Program-made: the position numbers and the translations under genes
In this document: positions 34,902 to 44,895 of the stretch, piece by piece
Layout: every line of letters begins with the position of its first letter
How positions within the stretch are numbered: position 1 is the first letter of the stretch
Notes under the pieces: model-generated
Told to the model about the DNA's origin: nothing
The model's input: only the letters and a program-made list of their open reading frames with translations
Databases searched by the model: none
NCBI RefSeq assembly: GCF_004138325.1
Contig: NZ_SBLB01000002.1
Coordinates: 248,001-312,000 of the forward strand
Length of the DNA: 64,000 nucleotides
From: Spirosoma sordidisoli
Lineage (GTDB): Bacteria; Bacteroidota; Bacteroidia; Cytophagales; Spirosomataceae
Direction of reading: 5' to 3'

Positions 34902-37900
34902 TCAGGAGATGGCGCGGTAGGCTTTCGGGAGCGTAATCCGGAAGGTAGTGCCGACGCCTTCGGTACTGTCCAGATCGATCTGTCCGTTGAGGAGGGTGAT
35001 GTATTCGTGGCAGATGGCCAGCCCAAGACCCGTTCCCTGAAAGGCAATGGCGTTACTGGCTCTGAAAAATTTCCCGAACAGATTTGGTATGTCTTTTTTG
35101 GGAATTCCGATGCCCTTGTCGCTAACTTTCAGCGTGACCATATTGTCTCTAAACCGGATGGTCAGCGTCGGGTTGCCGGTCGAAAATTTGAAGGCATTGG
35201 ACAACAGATTTACGAGCACATGCGCGATCAGTTTCCTGTCGGTTTCGATCGGTACGACCTCGCCGATAACGATCAATTCAACGAAGCGTTTATCCCCTCT
35301 GTCGCTGAAATACAGTTTCAGCGTCTGCGCACAAAGGTCAAATAAATCAACCGGCTCAATGTTAATCATAACCTTGCCCTCGTCGAGTTTGCTGACGGAA
35401 AGGGTGTCGGAAATCAAATCGTTGAGCGAAAATATTTTCTTGTGAATATTGTCGAGATGCCGGTTAATGGGGCTGGTGTCGAAGGGAGCCGAGCCGCTGT
35501 TGACATAATGTTTTACGAGTTCAAGGCTGGAGCTGATGCCCGCCAGCGGTGTTCTGAACTCGTGGGAGGCTGTTGATATAAACCTCGATTTGAGTGCATT
35601 CAGCGCCCGCTCCCGCTGGAGAGAATCCTGCAAAATCAATTCTTTCTCGTGGGCTGACGTGATGTCGGATGCAACACCAACCCGGCGTGTAATGACACCG
35701 GCCTCGTCTTTTACCGTGAAAATACGGACGCTCAGATAACGAACACTGCCGTCCTGATGATTGGCCCGGAACTCAAACGACGGTTCCTGCTCATTGTGCA
35801 TGAAAAAGCTCAGCACGTTCGGGCGGTCTTCTTCGATAATAAAGTCTAAAAACGTTAGCGGATTTCGGTACAGGTTCGTAACCGGCTGACCCGTAAATCG
35901 TTCGTAGGCGGCATTCATGTAGGTAAACCGGGGCTCTTCCAGATCCCGTATCCAGAAAATTTCGTCTACGTTTTCGGCAATATCCCGGAATCGCTGTTCG
36001 CTTTCGATGATCGCTTCTTCCGCTTTTTTTCGGTCGGTGATGTCGGTCAGGGTTCCGGTAAAGCCGGTAATCTCGGCCTGTTCGTTGAGCGTAGCCTGCG
36101 CAAACACATCGATCCATCGGTAACCGCCTTCTTTGTGGCGATACCGTACCACCAGTTTGACATGCCCGGCATCGCAGTCCCTGATCTGGGAAAAGAGCGC
36201 CAGGGTATGGGCCTGGTCGTCGGGAAGAATGTACTCCAGGAACCGATGGCCCAGGGCTTCCTCGACGGTGAATCCGGTCACTTCTTCCCAGGCAGCATTC
36301 AGAAACAGCCAGCAACCCGTTGCGTCGGCCTGGAAAACAACGGCTTTGAGGTGATCGACCAGCGACCGGTACCGGTACTCGCTGTCCCGCATGGCCTGTT
36401 CGGCCTGGCGTTTCGTGGTCCGGTCCCGAATGACGCCGATCATGCGGTTGGTGCCGTTGGGATCATCCTGACGCACCAGGCCATCGGCTTTCATGTAGTG
36501 AACCGACTGGTGAGTAGGCGAGAAGAGCCGGAACTCGGCGTTAAACGGCTTTCTGCTTTGCTGGATGTCGGCTACGTATTGCTTAAAGAAGGGCAGATCA
36601 TCCGGATGGACCATGCGGGCCACCTCGTCGAGGTGGCGGATGGGCTTATCACGGGGCATGTCGAAGAGGCTGGCGAAGCTGCCGTCCAGAATCAGCTCGT
36701 TGGTATCCAGATTCCATTCCCACACGCCCAGTTTGCCGGCGCGGGTAGCCAGTTGACTCCGCTGGTTAGCCTGTACCAGCTCCTGCTCGATGGTTTTGAG
36801 GTACGAGATGTCGATAGCCGTGTCGACGTAGCCGATCAGCTCCTGCTCATCGTTGTAGAGGCCGGTTACGGTAGAGATAACCGGAATCAGCTGCCCGTCT
36901 TTGGTCAGCAGCGTATTTTCCCGGCGCAGGTAGTCGTGCTTTTGCAGATAGGCCCTGATCAGCGCTTCGCCCGTAATCGACGGGTCGGCTACAGCCGCCC
37001 TGAGCTGGTCGATCTGCTGCTGAAAAACCGCGGGTGCGCGCAGCGCTCCGGGCGTAACCTTGCCAATCAGCTCGTCGGCCCGGTAACCGGTCATGGTTTC
37101 GAGTGCCGGATTGACCAGCTGAATAATGCCCTCGGGGTCGGTAGCGGCAATGGCCAGCCCTGTGTATTTGAAGATGGCCTGCTGAATGGCGTACAGTTGC
37201 TGAATCTGCCCGGTGCGTTCAGCGACGCGCGTTTCCAGCTCCGCATTCGTTTGCTGCAGCTGCGCTTTGGCCGTTGTCAGGCTGGTAATATCGTTGACCG
37301 TCAACAGCACATTGCCCCCCACCCGGGCCAGCAGGTAATCGCCCCAGAACTCGCCCACCGGCAGGTCGTCCCGTATCTGAATCCGTTGGGAAGCGCCCGT
37401 CGTGGCCACGCCGACCAGACAATCGAAAAGCCCGTTGGTGCGCACATGCGGGAGCATGGTAAGCAGCCGCTGTCCGGGCATGGTTTCCTGCGTTTGGCCT
37501 GTGATATGGGCCGCCACCGGATTGACCAGCAGATACGTAAAATCAACGAGCTTGCCAGCGGCCCAGACCGGCTCCAGAAGCGCCAGGCCCGTGGGGCTGG
37601 TGTCGACGACCACCTGCAGGAGCTGGTGATTGTTAAACAGGGTAGTGGCCTGACTCGTCAGCTGCTGGTTGATTTCCTCCTGCAACAGCAGCACCGAGAG
37701 CTGCCCGGCCACTTCTTTGGCGATAAGGACATGTTCGGCGGTGAAGAACTGCGGGCTAGGGTCTAATAGGACCAGTAAGCCAACGTATTGCTCACGGGCC
37801 TGCAGGGGAACGCACAGAAAAGAGCGATGGCCCCAGGCGTAGGGGTTGAAGTCAGCGGGAAAACCGCTGCTGCCGGGGCGTAGCTGATTCACCAGAATCT

Positions 37901-39110
37901 CCTGCCCCTGCGCCAGCAGGTTGTTATACAGGTACTGCACGGGTATAGACACCCCCGGCCAGTCTTCGCGCTGCCCGTGTCTGAACCGGCTTTCGGTACG
38001 GGCATACTGTCCGTCTTCATCAATCCGGAACACAATTCCGATTTCGCAGGGAATCATCTCGTACAGGTGGTGCAAGGCCGTAAGGTCAGGCTGTCCGTCG
38101 TGGAGACTGCTGGTCAGTAACGCTTTGGTGATGTGACTCAAGCCGGTGAGCCGTTTGTTGACCCGCTGCAGCTGTTGTTCGCGGCTGGCCCGGCTGGTGG
38201 CGGTCACGACCAGCGCCGAAAACGTTTTGAGCAGATCGGCATCGTTGGTATCCCACTGCCTGGCGTCCCGAACGGCATCGAATCCGACAAAACCGACCAG
38301 ACCATGGTCTGCCACCAGGGGCATGACCAGCAACGACTTAATGTTGTGATCCAGCAGGGTCGCTTTCTCGCTGGTCGCGTGGGGGGGGAGTTCATCCAGT
38401 GAGGTCAGCCGGATGGTTTGCTGACTGCTCATTTGCTCCTGCCACCAGGGGAACGACCGGGTCGGTAGATCCTGCAGGTTAGACCGGTGGGAGGCAATGC
38501 CTTCTGCGCACCACTCGTGGGTGCAGGACATGCGCTGGTTGTCGGGGGTGTATTCGAAGATAGACACCCGGTCGGCCTTGTCATAAGCCCCTATCTTGGC
38601 CAGCGATTCGTGGATGAATGCGTTCAAGCCATCGGAAGGCATAGTCAGCAGGCTACCCGATATGTCGGAGATAATCGATTCGAGCTCGAGCCGGCGCTGC
38701 AGGTTGGTTCTGTATTTCTCCGGGCTTTTATTCTGGACATAAATCAGGCTGGTCTGCTGGTGGCGGCTGATCGTAAAGTCGAGCCAGCGATCGGTATCCG
38801 GGTCGTATCGTTCCAGGGTAACTGGCGTTCCGGTGGCCAGTGCCGTCCGGATGGAGTCGGCGAGGTGGCGCAGGCAGGGATTGGTAGCCAGCGGCAGCGG
38901 ACGAACCGGCTGAGGCAGGTCACCGACGAGCGAGGAAGCCTGGTTGTTCCAGTAGGTGACGGTCAGCGTAGGGGCAAAAGGGGTCGGACCCGGCTCACAG
39001 ATCAGTACGCCGATCGGAAGATTTGCCCACTGACCGGGTTGGTTCCCGGTTTCAGAAGGGTTGACTTCCCTGCTGGAAAAGAGCCTTTTTAGCCGATTAA
39101 AAAGCACCAT
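34902..39110 (-). CDS. Large cytoplasmic multi-PAS/GAF sensor histidine kinase
   Basis: 1402 aa from ATG 39110 (a TTG ten codons upstream is possible). No membrane segments. Approximate order: PAS (20-130), GAF (155-300), GAF (315-470), PAS (490-600), a coiled coil (QLQQTNAELETRVAERTGQI), four PAS domains (655-1160), HisKA with phospho-acceptor His about 1183 (FISTASHEFRTPLAG), then HATPase (NLLSNAFKFSTG, SDKGIGIP, GTGLGLAI). It has no receiver domain, so it must signal through a separate regulator. The gene just upstream encodes a receiver-ATPase protein. The input signal is unknown; GAF and PAS domains suggest small molecules, redox or light. Confidence 0.9.
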   Translation of the reverse strand: MVLFNRLKRLFSSREVNPSETGNQPGQWANLPIGVLICEPGPTPFAPTLTVTYWNNQASSLVGDLPQPVRPLPLATNPCLRHLADSIRTALATGTPVTLERYDPDTDRWLDFTISRHQQTSLIYVQNKSPEKYRTNLQRRLELESIISDISGSLLTMPSDGLNAFIHESLAKIGAYDKADRVSIFEYTPDNQRMSCTHEWCAEGIASHRSNLQDLPTRSFPWWQEQMSSQQTIRLTSLDELPPHATSEKATLLDHNIKSLLVMPLVADHGLVGFVGFDAVRDARQWDTNDADLLKTFSALVVTATSRASREQQLQRVNKRLTGLSHITKALLTSSLHDGQPDLTALHHLYEMIPCEIGIVFRIDEDGQYARTESRFRHGQREDWPGVSIPVQYLYNNLLAQGQEILVNQLRPGSSGFPADFNPYAWGHRSFLCVPLQAREQYVGLLVLLDPSPQFFTAEHVLIAKEVAGQLSVLLLQEEINQQLTSQATTLFNNHQLLQVVVDTSPTGLALLEPVWAAGKLVDFTYLLVNPVAAHITGQTQETMPGQRLLTMLPHVRTNGLFDCLVGVATTGASQRIQIRDDLPVGEFWGDYLLARVGGNVLLTVNDITSLTTAKAQLQQTNAELETRVAERTGQIQQLYAIQQAIFKYTGLAIAATDPEGIIQLVNPALETMTGYRADELIGKVTPGALRAPAVFQQQIDQLRAAVADPSITGEALIRAYLQKHDYLRRENTLLTKDGQLIPVISTVTGLYNDEQELIGYVDTAIDISYLKTIEQELVQANQRSQLATRAGKLGVWEWNLDTNELILDGSFASLFDMPRDKPIRHLDEVARMVHPDDLPFFKQYVADIQQSRKPFNAEFRLFSPTHQSVHYMKADGLVRQDDPNGTNRMIGVIRDRTTKRQAEQAMRDSEYRYRSLVDHLKAVVFQADATGCWLFLNAAWEEVTGFTVEEALGHRFLEYILPDDQAHTLALFSQIRDCDAGHVKLVVRYRHKEGGYRWIDVFAQATLNEQAEITGFTGTLTDITDRKKAEEAIIESEQRFRDIAENVDEIFWIRDLEEPRFTYMNAAYERFTGQPVTNLYRNPLTFLDFIIEEDRPNVLSFFMHNEQEPSFEFRANHQDGSVRYLSVRIFTVKDEAGVITRRVGVASDITSAHEKELILQDSLQRERALNALKSRFISTASHEFRTPLAGISSSLELVKHYVNSGSAPFDTSPINRHLDNIHKKIFSLNDLISDTLSVSKLDEGKVMINIEPVDLFDLCAQTLKLYFSDRGDKRFVELIVIGEVVPIETDRKLIAHVLVNLLSNAFKFSTGNPTLTIRFRDNMVTLKVSDKGIGIPKKDIPNLFGKFFRASNAIAFQGTGLGLAICHEYITLLNGQIDLDSTEGVGTTFRITLPKAYRAIS

Positions 39111-39160
39111 GAATAACTGACTCGTACGAAGGGTAAACAACTGATATCAATGTGTTGAGC

Positions 39161-40267
39161 TTAGGCCCGGCCGGTATGGACAGGAAGCCGGACCACCACC
39201 ACTGTTAGTCCGGGTGCGGGGCTATCGATAGTGAAGCTGCCCTGGTTCAGATCAAGCATGCGCTGGGTGATCGACAGTCCAATACCAAAGCCCTGTTGCT
39301 CGTACTGATACCGGTCAAACTGGGTGTAAGCGCCGATCCGGGCCAGGCCCCCGGCCGGAAACGGCTGCCCCTGATTGGTTATGGTCAGGCTGTACTGATT
39401 GGCCTGCACGCTCCCCTGCACCGTAACGCACTGGTCCGGAGCCGAAAACTTACAGGCGTTGTCGAGCAGTTCGGTCAGGCAGGTTGACAGGCTTTCGGCC
39501 GACAGGTCAAGCGGGGCGTCTTCGATCTCGAGCCGGTAGTCGATGCGTCGGTCCTGTCGCAGGGCGATGGCTTCCATACAGCTATTGACCATCGACTGGG
39601 TAATCTGGCAGGTGCCGCTGGTATAAAACAGGTACGTGGGGTTAGCGGGCTCCATATGCTGGAGCGAATCCATCAGCTGAATGTTGTCCAGCGAGCGTTT
39701 GAGCCGGAGTCCGCACACCTTGATCATGTGGGCCATAGTGGCTATTTCATCGCCCGTAAAGTGCTGGTGCTGGTCAACGAGCAGTGACGAAAAACCCAGA
39801 ATGCCGGTCAGGGCGGTGTTTGACTCGTGTACCGATACCGAGGCCAGGTTATGGCGGTAGTTGTCAAGCTGCGCTTTCAGCTCTGCTTTGCGCAGGGCTT
39901 CGCGCTGCAGCCGGCTGTTGATGCTGCTCAGCAGATTATCGAGGGTGAAGGGCTTGGTCAGGTAATCATCGGCTCCCTGGGCCATACCCCGGCGCAGGTC
40001 GGCGTTTTCGGTCTTTGCCGTCAGAAAAATAAAGGGTGTCGTGGCGGTAAGCTGATTGTTGCGTATGACATCCAGCACCTGGTAGCCGTCTACTTCCGGC
40101 ATCATGATATCGCACAGGATCAGCTGGGGGGGGCGTAACATGGCCTGGCTGATGCCCTCGCGCCCATTGATGGCGGTATCGACCTCGTAGCCATGCAGGC
40201 TCAGCATTTCGGCCAGGTTTTCCCGAATTTGTGCATCGTCTTCTATAACAAGTACTTGTGTTGACAT
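39161..40267 (-). CDS. Response regulator with kinase-like C-terminal ATPase (REC-HK protein)
   Basis: 368 aa. The receiver domain (1-120) has the acidic pair (LVIEDDAQIREN), phospho-acceptor Asp in LILCDIMMPEVDG (about 55) and Lys in DYLTKPF (about 107). A short helical segment has a likely phospho-His in SVHESNTALTGIL (about 150). The HATPase-like part has LTELLDNACKFS (about 275) and QQGFGIGLSITQRML (about 330). The G1 box is NQGQP instead of D-x-G-x-G, as in a subgroup of such proteins, so ATP use is not certain. It sits 14 bp after one giant kinase gene and 50 bp before the other. Confidence 0.88.
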   Translation of the reverse strand: MSTQVLVIEDDAQIRENLAEMLSLHGYEVDTAINGREGISQAMLRPPQLILCDIMMPEVDGYQVLDVIRNNQLTATTPFIFLTAKTENADLRRGMAQGADDYLTKPFTLDNLLSSINSRLQREALRKAELKAQLDNYRHNLASVSVHESNTALTGILGFSSLLVDQHQHFTGDEIATMAHMIKVCGLRLKRSLDNIQLMDSLQHMEPANPTYLFYTSGTCQITQSMVNSCMEAIALRQDRRIDYRLEIEDAPLDLSAESLSTCLTELLDNACKFSAPDQCVTVQGSVQANQYSLTITNQGQPFPAGGLARIGAYTQFDRYQYEQQGFGIGLSITQRMLDLNQGSFTIDSPAPGLTVVVVRLPVHTGRA

Positions 40268-40281
40268 GGTGGCCGGAGCGG

Positions 40282-43200
40282 TTAGTTGAGGCTGGTGCCC
40301 GAAAAAGGTTGTCTGATGGAGGAGTGGATGGTTTCGGCGCAGGCAATGGGTAAGGTAATGGTACAGGTAGTGCCTTTGTGTTCTTCACTGCTGAGGGTCA
40401 GCTGACCATCGTGCAGCTCGACAAACTGCCGCGAGATGACCAGCCCCAGCCCGGTGCCGGGGATGCCGGCGGTGTTGCTGGCCCGGAAAAAAGCCTGAAA
40501 AACGGTGGCCTGCTCAGCGGCTGGTATCCCAATCCCCTCGTCGATAATCTGTATGACCAGGGTCGTGTCGGTGAAGCCGAGGTGCAGCTGCGGATGGCTG
40601 GTCGAGAACTTAAACGCATTCGAGAGCAGGTTAACCACCACATGACTGATCAGCTTGGCGTCCAAATAGACGGGGCGGGGAGAAGCCGCTACCACCAGCT
40701 GAACGCTGCGCTGGTCGGGCCGGGCGTTAAAATGCGTGGCTATGATTTCTTTACATATGGCCACGACATCGACCCAGCGCGGTTTAAAGCTTACTTTCCC
40801 CGATTCGATCGCGCCGATGGTCAGGATGTCAGAGAGCAGCGTGTTGAACTGGTCGATCTCTTTTTCGATAACGGACAGATGACGCTGAACCGAGGCCCGG
40901 GCGTTATCCAGCGGAAGCTCCATATACAGCTTGATCAGGTCGACGCTGGACTGAATCGTGGCCAGTGGCGTGCGGAACTCGTGCGATGCGGTAGAGACGA
41001 ACTGCGATTTTAGCTCGTTCAGGGCCTGTTCCTGTTGCAGCGCCTGCTGCAGAACCCGTTCTTTTTCCTTCTGGCTGGTTACGTCGTTGGCAATGCCGAT
41101 ATGACGAATGGCGGCCCCCGCTGCGTCGCGTATGATAAAGGTCCGGACGTGGATCCAGCGGATGGCGCCGGCCGTTTCCTGAAGCCGGAAATAAAGCTCG
41201 CCCTCCTGACCGGCTCTGTACTGTTTCATGAAGGCCAGAACGGCGGGTTTGTCTTCGTTCAGGACCGGATTGAGAAAGGAAAACGGTCGGCGGAGCGAAC
41301 GGTTCGAGTGGGTACCCCAGACCCGCTCGTAGGCCGGGTTGAGATACAGCAGCTGGAATGGACTGGCCGAATGAATCCAGTACACCTCGTCTACGTTTTC
41401 GGCAATTTCGCGGAAGCGCTGTTCGCTCTCGAGCAGGGCCTGTTCGGCTTCTTCCTGCTCCGTTACGTCCCAGAGAACGCCGATCTGCCGGACAACGGTG
41501 CCCTGATGGTCCCGGATCAGCTTGCCGATAGACCGTACCCAGCGAATGACACCGTCGGGGCGAATTACCCGGGTTATGTTCTGGAAGGTATTCCCGTGCA
41601 TGTCCCGGTGATAGCGCTCCATAAAGGCCGGCAGGTCTTCGGGGTGAATCAAATTCAGGAAGGTCTGGAAGTTCAAAGATTCGGAGTGGGGCGACAGCCC
41701 GTATATTTCCCAGACCCGATCGTCCCAGAACATGCGGTTTTCGACCATATCGATCTCCCAGATGCCTTGTTCAGCGGCCTCAGTAGCCAGCTGAAGCCGC
41801 TGGTTCAGGCTGCGCAGCTGACTTTCGTTCTGTTGCCGTTCGGTTATGTCGCGGGCCGATGCGCAGATGAGGTGGTCGATCTTGACGGCGTTCCATTCCA
41901 GCACGCAGAACGTGCCGTCTTTTTTGCGAAACTGGTTGATCTGGTTCCGCAGCGGCTGGCCGTCAACGACGCTCAGAAAGGCCTGCCGAACGGTTTCCTG
42001 CTCGCTTGGGTCAACCGATGCCCAGAACGGTACGGCTCCCGGTTCGCTGGCCGAAAAGCCGAGGGTAAGTGCCCAGGACCGGTTAATAGTAAGCAGGTTG
42101 CCGACCAGATCGGTTGTACAGTGCAGGTCGATCGATTCGTCGAAGATGGCTTTTACGGCCTGATTGGTTCGTTTCAGTTCGGCCTCAACGGCTTTCTGCA
42201 CCGATATATCCGTAGAGATACTGACGAAACCGATCAGCGTGCCCGCTTCATCCTGCAGGGTGCTGATCGTTGCCAGGATGGGTACCTGCCTGCCGTTTTT
42301 ACCCACCACCACACACTCCCCATAGTAATACCCCTGCGAGGCAAAGGCATCGTTGAAGATATCGGATGTTGGGAAGACGGAATCAGGTGGATAATGGGCA
42401 ATGTGCGGAACGGGATTGTCGGGCGGCCCCGGCACGATACGGGCTACCAGACCGACGAGTTCACCGGGTTCGTAGCCGAGCAGGTGGGTGGTAGCCTGGT
42501 TAGCCGTCAGAATAACCCCGTTCACATCGGTTGAGATAATGGCATGACCGGCATGTTTGAGTATGGCTTCGTGCAGGGTCGAGAGCTGCCGGATCTCCTG
42601 TGTGCGTTCCTGAACGCGCTGCTCCAGCTGTTCGGTATGGTGCCTGAGCTGGTCGTCCAGCTGTTGCTGGTAGAGGACCAGCGCGACCGGACTGGCCAGC
42701 TCCTGCGCAATGGTCCGGTACTCTTCGTTAAAAAAGCCGGGTTTTGTCGACGTCAGCGTAAAGGCACCGATGCACTTGTTCCGGCAGTATAGCGGGATGA
42801 TGAGCAGCGAGCGGAACCCCCGCTCATACACGTTCAGCGCGGGCGGAAGCTCGTCGGAATCGGGCTGAAGGTCTGGAATATGGATCGTTTGCCGGATGGC
42901 GAGGAACTGCTCGTAGAAGGTGCCGGGCGGTATGTCGGTGTCGGGGTTCAGGATCAGATCACCGTCAACGATGCGGCATCGGGCGGTAACCTGGCGGGTG
43001 TCGTCGTGAAGCTGAAAGACCGATATGCGTTCGCAGGGCACCATGAAATGCAGGTACTTCATGGCAATCAGCAAGGGCGACTGATCGTTCAGCCGGTAGC
43101 CGAGCAGCGCCTGGTCAATGTCGTGCAGCCCTTCCAGCCGCTGGTAGGTACGCCTGAGGGCTGACTCATGCTGCAGGCGCTGCCGCACATTGGCCACCTG

Positions 43201-44058
43201 GGTAGCAAACGTTTTCAGCAAAGACAGATCGTGCTGCTCCCAGCTGGGTTGGGTGGTGATGGTATAAAAGCCAACGAACCCCCGGACCCGCTGGTCCTGC
43301 AGGAACGGAACGGCCAGTATGGATTTTACCGAGAGAAACGAGAAAAATGCTCTTTCGGCAACGGCTTCTTCCGGTAGTTCATCGGCGCGTAGCCGGATGA
43401 TCTGGCCGTTCTCCAGCTGGGGCCGGGTCCAGTCGAAACAGCTGGCCGGTCTGATGTTGACCCGCTCTTTTCGGGGCGCTATGTGGGGGGCGCACCATTC
43501 GTACAGGCAGCTGCCCTGCTGAAAATCGTCTGAGAAGAGAAATACCGAGGCTCGCTCAGCGCCAATGTGCGTACCAATCAGGCCCAGCGCTTCGGTCATG
43601 CAGGCGTCGACGGTGTCGGCCTGTACGGTAATAAACCGGCTCGAAATGGTAGACAGGATCGACTCCATGGCCAGCCGATGCTGCAGGGCAGCCGCCGATT
43701 GCTGTTGGGCACTGACGTCGGTGAGGCTGATCATAAGCCGATCGTCGAGCCGGGCCAGGCTGATGTCATACCAGACCGACTGACCCTGTAAGGTGTATTC
43801 CCGAATCAGTTGCTGCGGCTCGCCCGTTTGCGTTACGGTGACCATGCGGGCGAACAGCTCAGGCAGTACCGGACAGGGCACCTGGTTAACAAACTGCTCG
43901 GTAAGGGATTCAGTAGTTTGCTCCAGCAGCCGGGCGAAGGCTGGATTGACCAGCCGGTATCGGAAATCGCATAGTTCTTTATGTCGGTTTCGGACCGGAA
44001 TCAGAAAAGCTACCCCCTGTACTGATGTATTGAACCAGGTCTGGAAAAATTGCTCCAT
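40282..44058 (-). CDS. Large cytoplasmic multi-PAS/GAF sensor histidine kinase, paralogue
   Basis: 1258 aa with no membrane segments. Approximate order: PAS (5-120), GAF (140-300), GAF (310-470), coiled coil (LEQRVQERTQEIRQL), PAS (500-620), PAS (640-755), PAS (775-890), PAS (905-1015), HisKA with His about 1026 (FVSTASHEFRTPLATIQ), HATPase (NLLSNAFKFSTS, DEGIGIP, GTGLGLVI). It is clearly related to the 1402-aa kinase along its length, with matching order and phrases such as FREIAENVDEVYWI versus FRDIAENVDEIFWI. It has no receiver. The LytTR regulator 69 bp upstream is the most likely partner. Confidence 0.9.
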   Translation of the reverse strand: MEQFFQTWFNTSVQGVAFLIPVRNRHKELCDFRYRLVNPAFARLLEQTTESLTEQFVNQVPCPVLPELFARMVTVTQTGEPQQLIREYTLQGQSVWYDISLARLDDRLMISLTDVSAQQQSAAALQHRLAMESILSTISSRFITVQADTVDACMTEALGLIGTHIGAERASVFLFSDDFQQGSCLYEWCAPHIAPRKERVNIRPASCFDWTRPQLENGQIIRLRADELPEEAVAERAFFSFLSVKSILAVPFLQDQRVRGFVGFYTITTQPSWEQHDLSLLKTFATQVANVRQRLQHESALRRTYQRLEGLHDIDQALLGYRLNDQSPLLIAMKYLHFMVPCERISVFQLHDDTRQVTARCRIVDGDLILNPDTDIPPGTFYEQFLAIRQTIHIPDLQPDSDELPPALNVYERGFRSLLIIPLYCRNKCIGAFTLTSTKPGFFNEEYRTIAQELASPVALVLYQQQLDDQLRHHTEQLEQRVQERTQEIRQLSTLHEAILKHAGHAIISTDVNGVILTANQATTHLLGYEPGELVGLVARIVPGPPDNPVPHIAHYPPDSVFPTSDIFNDAFASQGYYYGECVVVGKNGRQVPILATISTLQDEAGTLIGFVSISTDISVQKAVEAELKRTNQAVKAIFDESIDLHCTTDLVGNLLTINRSWALTLGFSASEPGAVPFWASVDPSEQETVRQAFLSVVDGQPLRNQINQFRKKDGTFCVLEWNAVKIDHLICASARDITERQQNESQLRSLNQRLQLATEAAEQGIWEIDMVENRMFWDDRVWEIYGLSPHSESLNFQTFLNLIHPEDLPAFMERYHRDMHGNTFQNITRVIRPDGVIRWVRSIGKLIRDHQGTVVRQIGVLWDVTEQEEAEQALLESEQRFREIAENVDEVYWIHSASPFQLLYLNPAYERVWGTHSNRSLRRPFSFLNPVLNEDKPAVLAFMKQYRAGQEGELYFRLQETAGAIRWIHVRTFIIRDAAGAAIRHIGIANDVTSQKEKERVLQQALQQEQALNELKSQFVSTASHEFRTPLATIQSSVDLIKLYMELPLDNARASVQRHLSVIEKEIDQFNTLLSDILTIGAIESGKVSFKPRWVDVVAICKEIIATHFNARPDQRSVQLVVAASPRPVYLDAKLISHVVVNLLSNAFKFSTSHPQLHLGFTDTTLVIQIIDEGIGIPAAEQATVFQAFFRASNTAGIPGTGLGLVISRQFVELHDGQLTLSSEEHKGTTCTITLPIACAETIHSSIRQPFSGTSLN

Positions 44059-44127
44059 TATAAATCAAGTGAAGTGGATAGATGAACGCATGGATACCCG
44101 TTGGACTACGGCGTTTCTCCGCTACGG

Positions 44128-44871
44128 TTAGGTGGACAGCCAGTTTCTGAATGCGCTGTAACGGGCCTTGGGTAAGATTACCTGGTGTTGCTGGCCGTTG
44201 ATCGTCAGGTAGAGGCAGTATTTGCCTTTTTCCCAGTAGGCGTATTGCTGAATGGTTTTTCGATGCAGGATAACGTGGCGGTTAACCCGAAAAAACTCGT
44301 GTGGATCGAGGGCGGCCGTCAGCATGTCCAGCGTTTTATTGAGCTGGAAAAGGCCGGCCTTGTGCCAGACGTAGGTACTCCGGAGCTGCACGTAGAAATA
44401 CAGGCAGTCGGGCACCGTCAGCATTATGTTGCCTTTGGCATCGTGACCCGAGAGGCTGGTAAGATAGCCCGATTTCGGGGGGCGGCTTACCCGTTGCTGC
44501 TGACACCGTTTGAGCCGACTGGCAATCGCCGTCAGCAGGTCGCTGCTCAGGAAGGGTTTGGTCAGGTAATCATCGGCTCCCAGCCCCATGCCCTGGCGAA
44601 GGTCTACCATATCGGCTTTGGCCGTCAGGAAAATAAACGGAACATGGGCCAGGTCGGGGTAGTTGCGAATGGTGGTCAACACCTGATGGCCATCCATGTC
44701 GGGCATCATAATATCGCACAGAATCAGATCTGGCTTTACTTCCCGGGCTTTATGAAGGCCGTTTATGCCATCGGGGGCTGTCTGCACGTTATAGCCACTG
44801 AGCTGAAGGAGTTCGACCAGATTCTCCCGGATCTGGGCTGCGTCTTCAATAACTAATATTTCGGTTGGCAT
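44128..44871 (-). CDS. LytTR-type response regulator
   Basis: 247 aa from ATG 44871. The frame extends eight codons upstream, but the receiver domain begins directly at MPTEILVIED, as in its paralogue. REC residues: acidic pair near 11, phospho-acceptor Asp in LILCDIMMPDMDG (about 54), Lys in DYLTKPF. Residues about 145-245 are a LytTR DNA-binding domain (LYFYVQLRSTYVWH, DPHEFFRVNRHVILHRKTIQQ). It is probably phosphorylated by the kinase encoded 69 bp downstream and activates transcription, possibly including its own operon through the AT-rich leader. Confidence 0.9.
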   Translation of the reverse strand: MPTEILVIEDAAQIRENLVELLQLSGYNVQTAPDGINGLHKAREVKPDLILCDIMMPDMDGHQVLTTIRNYPDLAHVPFIFLTAKADMVDLRQGMGLGADDYLTKPFLSSDLLTAIASRLKRCQQQRVSRPPKSGYLTSLSGHDAKGNIMLTVPDCLYFYVQLRSTYVWHKAGLFQLNKTLDMLTAALDPHEFFRVNRHVILHRKTIQQYAYWEKGKYCLYLTINGQQHQVILPKARYSAFRNWLST

Positions 44872-44895
44872 AGGGATGGATAGTTGGGTACACAA

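Noticed and set aside
36135..37766. 543-codon open frame on the plus strand
   Set aside because: It lies opposite the PAS/GAF kinase gene, which has clear domains. The long antisense frame reflects GC-rich codon bias; its translation has no domain or signal features.
41035..42534. 499-codon open frame on the plus strand
   Set aside because: It is antisense to the second giant kinase gene, with no recognisable motif.
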